From the NCBI GenBank assembly GCA_023228865.1, contig JALOAH010000135.1, forward strand, positions 1 through 8,001: 8,001 nucleotides of DNA. The letters are read 5' to 3'. The position numbers and the translations under genes are program-made. Numbering within the stretch: the first letter of the stretch is position 1; each line of letters begins with the position of its first letter. Shown one piece after another: positions 5,650-8,001 of the stretch. The notes beneath the pieces were generated by a model. It searched no databases. It was given only the letters and a program-made list of their open reading frames with translations, and was not told the origin of the DNA. Origin of the DNA: Porticoccaceae bacterium (GTDB lineage Bacteria > Pseudomonadota > Gammaproteobacteria > Pseudomonadales > Porticoccaceae).

Positions 5650-6512
5650 GTGAAAAGTTACAAAAAGCCCTCGCCCGTATCGGTGTAGCTTCCCGTCGGG
5701 AACTGGAGCGCTGGATTCTTTCCGGCAGAATTTCCGTCAACGGCAAGGTGGCGAAAATTGGCGACCGCGTCGACCCCAGCGACGAAGTCAGGGTGGACGG
5801 TCATCCGGTCAAACTGTCGTCGGAGCAGGAAAGAATCCGCGTTATCCTCTACAACAAACCCGAGGGGGAGATTTCCACCAAGGAAGACCCCGAGGGTCGG
5901 CCAACCGTATTTAGCCATCTCCCCAGGCTTCACCGCGGTCGCTGGGTGATGGTGGGGCGACTCGATATCAATACCTCCGGCCTTTTGTTGTTTACCAACA
6001 ACGGTGAGTTGGCCAATGCGCTGATGCATCCCTCCAGCGAAGTGGAGCGGGAGTACCTGGCGCGCATCCACGGACCCGTGGACGACGAAATGCTCAAGCA
6101 ATTGCAGGAAGGTGTTGAGCTGGATGACGGTCCGGCGCGATTCCTGCGCATCAAGGTGGGGCAGGGCGGCAATACCAATCGCTGGTTTTCCGTGGTGGTG
6201 GGCGAGGGGCGCAATCGCGAAGTGCGCCGCTTGTGGGAATCCCAGGGGGTTGAAGTCAGTCGTCTCAAACGTATTCGTTACGGCAGTGTTGAAATTCCCT
6301 CCTATGTCCGCACTGGCGAATGGGTAGAGCTTGAGCCCAAGGAGGTCAAGCGCATCTGCAAGGAAATGGGCATTCGCGCCGATACCGACTGGTCGATGAC
6401 TCCGGAAGAGGGGCATCGTTTCCAACGCCAGGTGAAAAAGCTGCGCTCCAGAGGTCCCGGCAAAACCGGCTTTATCCGCCGCCAGGGCAGCAAAAACCCC
6501 GCTGATTCATAG
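5646..6512 (+). CDS. rluB: 23S rRNA pseudouridine synthase B
   Basis: 288 residues resembling E. coli RluB, which converts U2605 of 23S rRNA to pseudouridine during ribosome assembly. An S4 RNA-binding domain occupies about 3-60, beginning KLQKALARIGVASRRELERW. The catalytic domain of the RsuA/RluB/E/F class follows: YNKPEGEISTKEDPEGRPTV (69-88), GRLDINTSGLLLFTNNGEL (104-122) with the catalytic Asp107, HPSSEVEREYLARIHG (128-143) and the EGRNREVRRLWES motif. The C-terminal 40 residues are basic (RQVKKLRSRGPGKTGFIRR) and likely bind RNA. The ATG overlaps the scpB stop. The scpA-scpB-rluB order is common outside enterics. Confidence 0.97.
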   Translation: MSEKLQKALARIGVASRRELERWILSGRISVNGKVAKIGDRVDPSDEVRVDGHPVKLSSEQERIRVILYNKPEGEISTKEDPEGRPTVFSHLPRLHRGRWVMVGRLDINTSGLLLFTNNGELANALMHPSSEVEREYLARIHGPVDDEMLKQLQEGVELDDGPARFLRIKVGQGGNTNRWFSVVVGEGRNREVRRLWESQGVEVSRLKRIRYGSVEIPSYVRTGEWVELEPKEVKRICKEMGIRADTDWSMTPEEGHRFQRQVKKLRSRGPGKTGFIRRQGSKNPADS

Positions 6513-6548
6513 ATGCTGCTATTACAGGGTATGCCTTAATCTTGAGTT

Positions 6549-6589
6549 GCGATGATCGCCCGTGGGGGAGCGATCCCATTCGGATCGCT
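6549..6589 (+). repeat. Palindromic, REP-like element after rluB
   Basis: Two inverted repeats sit side by side. GCGAT-G-ATCGC is at 6549-6559. A perfect 8-bp stem, AGCGATCC, loop CATTC, GGATCGCT, is at 6569-6589. The GCGAT/ATCGC words recur four times, so the arms can pair in alternative ways. A GTGGGGG foot precedes the second stem, as in some bacterial REP sequences. Only one copy is visible here, so membership of a repeat family is inference. Confidence 0.5.
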
Positions 6590-6603
6590 GCGGCGTCTTC
6601 CCT

Positions 6604-6644
6604 GGCGGACAAAATCATAGGGTTTCGCCCTAATTTTTTCCGCC
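6604..6644 (+). terminator. Probable intrinsic terminator of scpA-scpB-rluB
   Basis: The core is TAGGG, TTTCG, CCCTA (6618-6632), followed by A and six T (6634-6639). The hairpin can extend outwards: AAAAT (6611-6615) pairs with ATTTT (6633-6637) and GGCGGA (6604-6609) with TCCGCC (6639-6644), about 16 bp in all. The T-run after a GC core fits a plus-strand terminator. The extended form could also work as an element folding on either strand. Confidence 0.6.
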
Positions 6645-6656
6645 GTCATCGATGAC
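6645..6656. repeat. Perfect 12-bp palindrome GTCATCGATGAC
   Basis: A perfect 12-bp palindrome with no spacer directly follows the terminator hairpin and lies 26 nt upstream of the strong Shine-Dalgarno of the next gene. It could be a dimeric regulator site or the end of the hairpin element. No second copy was noticed in the window. Confidence 0.4.
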
Positions 6657-6681
6657 TTTGAGGTTGCTGGCGTTTAACTGC

Positions 6682-6688
6682 AAGGAGG
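6682..6688 (+). promoter_or_regulatory. Strong ribosome binding site deciding a TTG start
   Basis: AAGGAGG, a near-perfect Shine-Dalgarno, lies 5 nt before TTG 6694. It is the best such site in the window. It argues for the TTG start over the in-frame ATG at 6652, which has no Shine-Dalgarno and sits in the palindrome. Confidence 0.75.
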
Positions 6689-6693
6689 ATATT

Positions 6694-6996
6694 TTGCGTA
6701 TCTTTTTTTCTGTAACAGCCCAGCTGTCGAGAGGAGGGGTTCTCTTGGGATGGCTCCTGCCCCTCTTGTTCATGTCCGCACCCGCCTTCGCCGATGTCTC
6801 CCGCTGTTATTCGATCAAGGACAGGGATCAGCGCTATTACTGCCTGGCGACGGCAAGGGGAGACAAATCCCGCTGCTATGCCATCAAGAACAGGGATCAA
6901 AAGAATCTTTGCCTGGCTCAGGTGGGGAGTCAAAAAAACCGCTGCTACAGCATCAAGGACAGAGATCAAAAAGCCCTTTGCCTGTCCCGCTTCTGA
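6694..6996 (+). CDS. Small exported protein with three 23-residue cysteine-pair repeats
   Basis: I do not recognise a named family. From TTG 6694 the product is 100 residues. Residues 1-33 are a signal peptide: Arg residues, a VLLGWLLPLLFM core, and SAPAFA before the cut. The mature chain of about 67 residues is almost entirely three tandem units beginning SRCYSIKDRDQRYYCLA, SRCYAIKNRDQKNLCLA and NRCYSIKDRDQKALCLS. Cysteines fall at 38, 50, 61, 73, 84 and 96, strictly alternating spacings of 12 and 11, so each unit carries one C-x11-C pair. An even number of cysteines after a Sec signal suggests one disulfide per repeat in the periplasm or outside the cell; that is inference. The mature part is rich in Lys, Arg, Asp and Gln. 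The gene stands alone, with a terminator-like hairpin upstream and palindromes on both sides. A 169-codon antisense frame is its shadow. Confidence 0.8.
   Translation: MRIFFSVTAQLSRGGVLLGWLLPLLFMSAPAFADVSRCYSIKDRDQRYYCLATARGDKSRCYAIKNRDQKNLCLAQVGSQKNRCYSIKDRDQKALCLSRF
6799..6993 (+). repeat. Three tandem coding repeats, 69-nt period
   Basis: The units begin at 6799, 6868 and 6937; the last is cut to 57 nt by the stop. Identity is visible at DNA level: all three carry CGCTG, TA and then ATCAAG, ACAG and GATCA in register. The array therefore probably arose by duplication, with no frame-breaking change. Confidence 0.75.
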
Positions 6997-7003
6997 TCTT
7001 GCC

Positions 7004-7018
7004 GGGGTCGACGATCCC
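7004..7018. repeat. Near-perfect palindrome just after the repeat-protein gene
   Basis: GGGGTCG-A-CGATCCC pairs over 7 positions with one G-T mismatch, beginning 8 nt after the stop codon. It is followed by AAAA rather than T, so it is not a standard plus-strand terminator. Confidence 0.35.
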
Positions 7019-7109
7019 AAAAGTGCCATAACCCTGCAGGCTGAATGGTTGCGCCCTTTTGCGGTGGCGTCGTCGTCGCCAATCTGTGGCCGGTTGCCAT
7101 AATCTCCCG

Positions 7110-7124
7110 GTGGCGTAACGCCAC
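7110..7124. repeat. Perfect 7-bp inverted repeat GTGGCGT-A-ACGCCAC
   Basis: The 15-nt palindrome has a one-base centre. As RNA it would fold with a 6-bp GC-rich stem and a UAA loop. A T-rich stretch follows only some 20 nt later, so a terminator role is weak. It could equally be an operator. Confidence 0.45.
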
Positions 7125-7387
7125 TGCTTGAGCCTTGAGCGTCTTCTTTTCTCAAAGTTGCTTCGTTATATTGTAATCGTGCCCTTGATTATTTTCATAG
7201 GGTACATGTTGTGTAGATCGGACAGATTCTTAAACTGTAATTCAAGCATTTTTAGCTATCAAGCTATAGCGAAAATGAATAGGTAGCGGCGGGTTTTTAC
7301 TTACTTTTTGTCGCGATTTCTGGTTAAATGCGTCCCCAACTGCAGCCTGGGTCAGGCTGTTTCATGTCTGCGCACCAGGCGCGACTT

Positions 7388-7393
7388 AGGGGG
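7388..7393 (+). promoter_or_regulatory. Ribosome binding site favouring TTG 7400
   Basis: AGGGGG lies 6 nt before TTG 7400. The in-frame ATG at 7364 has only a weak AGG 7 nt upstream. This favours the shorter start of the oxidoreductase. Confidence 0.5.
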
Positions 7394-7399
7394 CATTTT

Positions 7400-8001
7400 T
7401 TGAATCCGACCGACATAAAAAATCCTGAATATTTCCATAAAGTTGTTGATTGCCAATACGCCTGTCCGGCGCATACGCCGGTGCCAGAGTATATTCGCCT
7501 GATCGCCCAGGGGCGCTACGATGACGCCTATCTAATCAATTGGGAATCCAATGTTTTTCCGGGTGTTCTCGGCAGAACCTGCGATAGACCCTGCGAACCT
7601 GCCTGTCGCCGTGGCCGCGTCGATGAAGAGCCTGTGGCCATCTGCCGACTCAAGCGTGTGGCTGCAGATAATAAGGATGATGAAAGTATTGCCAGGCGCT
7701 TGCCCAAAAAGGCGGCAAACAAAAATGGCAAAAAGATCGCCCTTGTCGGCGCTGGACCCGCCTCACTGACAGTGGCCAGAGATCTGGCACCTCTTGGGTA
7801 TGAAATTCATATTTATGACGCCCAGAAGTCCGGCGGCGGTTTTATGCGCAGCCAGATTCCTTCCTTCCGGCTGCCGGAACAGGTTCTCGATCAGGAAGTG
7901 GGCTATATCCTCAACATGGGTCCCGTCGCCCATTTCAACACGTACATTGAAAGCCTACGGCAGCTGACCGAGCGCGGTTACGACGCTGTTTTTGTCGGTT
8001 C
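7400..8001 (+). CDS. GltD-like FAD/iron-sulfur oxidoreductase, 3' end outside window
   Basis: 200 codons plus 2 nt are visible. The N-terminal domain is the iron-sulfur module shared by the small subunit of glutamate synthase and dihydropyrimidine dehydrogenase. Cysteines occur at 18 and 22 (DCQYACPAHT) and at 61, 65, 69 and 82 (TCDRPCEPACRRGRV, AICRLKR), enough for two 4Fe-4S clusters with the usual spacing. A Rossmann FAD-binding site follows at 113-140: IALVGAGPASLTVARDLA, ending in an acidic Asp140 that would hold the ribose. The frame then continues as expected (SGGGFMRSQIPSFRLPEQVLD). The cofactor partner, NADPH or NADH, lies beyond the window. No glutamate synthase large subunit is visible, and the type is known as stand-alone GltD-like proteins, so calling it gltD would be premature. 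TTG 7400 is chosen on its ribosome site; ATG 7364 would add 12 residues. Confidence 0.9.
   Translation, partial: MNPTDIKNPEYFHKVVDCQYACPAHTPVPEYIRLIAQGRYDDAYLINWESNVFPGVLGRTCDRPCEPACRRGRVDEEPVAICRLKRVAADNKDDESIARRLPKKAANKNGKKIALVGAGPASLTVARDLAPLGYEIHIYDAQKSGGGFMRSQIPSFRLPEQVLDQEVGYILNMGPVAHFNTYIESLRQLTERGYDAVFVG

Larger units (their letters stand above)
6997..7399. other. 403-nt non-coding stretch with palindromes, AT-rich right part
   Basis: No frame here looks coding. The left part holds two palindromes (7004-7018 and 7110-7124). From about 7150 the composition becomes AT-rich, as expected for a promoter region, and includes TAGCT-ATCA-AGCTA (7253-7266). A weak extended -10 (TGG followed by TTAAAT, 7324-7329) is the best promoter candidate for the downstream oxidoreductase, but its -35 is poor. 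No clear terminator follows the small repeat-protein gene. An unannotated small RNA cannot be excluded. Confidence 0.5.

Noticed and set aside
5658..6425. 255-codon minus-strand frame across rluB
   Set aside because: It is a shadow of rluB, whose catalytic motifs are intact on the other strand.
6646..7155. 169-codon minus-strand frame with internal repeats
   Set aside because: It lies antisense to the signal-peptide repeat protein, its repeats simply mirror that gene's tandem units, and it lacks a convincing start or family resemblance.
7253..7266. TAGCT-ATCA-AGCTA inverted repeat in the AT-rich region
   Set aside because: A 5-bp AT-containing stem is common by chance in AT-rich DNA, and no promoter elements are positioned around it.
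7551..7769. 72-codon plus-strand frame near the right end
   Set aside because: It is out of frame with the GltD-like protein, whose cysteine and FAD motifs continue uninterrupted through the same region.

Overview
The window looks like core chromosome of a non-enteric gammaproteobacterium. It carries scpA-scpB-rluB, yciO and yciI neighbours whose proteins resemble gammaproteobacterial versions closely. ScpAB-type condensin accessory proteins are present, whereas enterics use MukBEF. The genus cannot be fixed from the sequence alone. There are no mobile elements, tRNA or rRNA genes, or CRISPR arrays.

Left half, minus strand (positions 2933 down to 1): a probable five-gene transcription unit reads, in order, a VC0807-family six-helix membrane protein, yciI, a YgiM-like SH3b/coiled-coil membrane protein, a periplasmic cyclophilin (ppiA-like), and pdxJ, which runs off the window. 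Spacing is tight at the first junction (3 nt) and the last (4-nt ATGA overlap), and 60-70 nt at the two middle ones. A good sigma-70-like promoter (TTGTGA, 17 nt, TAAAAT) sits just upstream of the first gene.

Right half, plus strand: yciO (3170) is divergent from that unit. It is followed by scpA-scpB-rluB, which has its own TATAAT promoter overlapped by an 11-bp inverted repeat. ScpA and ScpB are chromosome-segregation (SMC-kleisin) partners. RluB modifies 23S rRNA and is translationally coupled to scpB by a 4-nt overlap.

From 6513 onward the order is: a leader rich in palindromes and a terminator-like hairpin; a small exported protein built of three 23-residue two-cysteine repeats, with an excellent Shine-Dalgarno and a TTG start; a 403-nt non-coding stretch with two more palindromes; and the 5' part of a GltD-like iron-sulfur/FAD oxidoreductase cut by the window end.

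The least explained element is the small cysteine-repeat exported protein and its palindrome-dense surroundings. Other points worth a look are the Bacteroidetes-like pdxJ in an unusual context and the operator-like repeat over the scpA promoter. Everything else is ordinary housekeeping content. Four of ten genes appear to use non-ATG starts.
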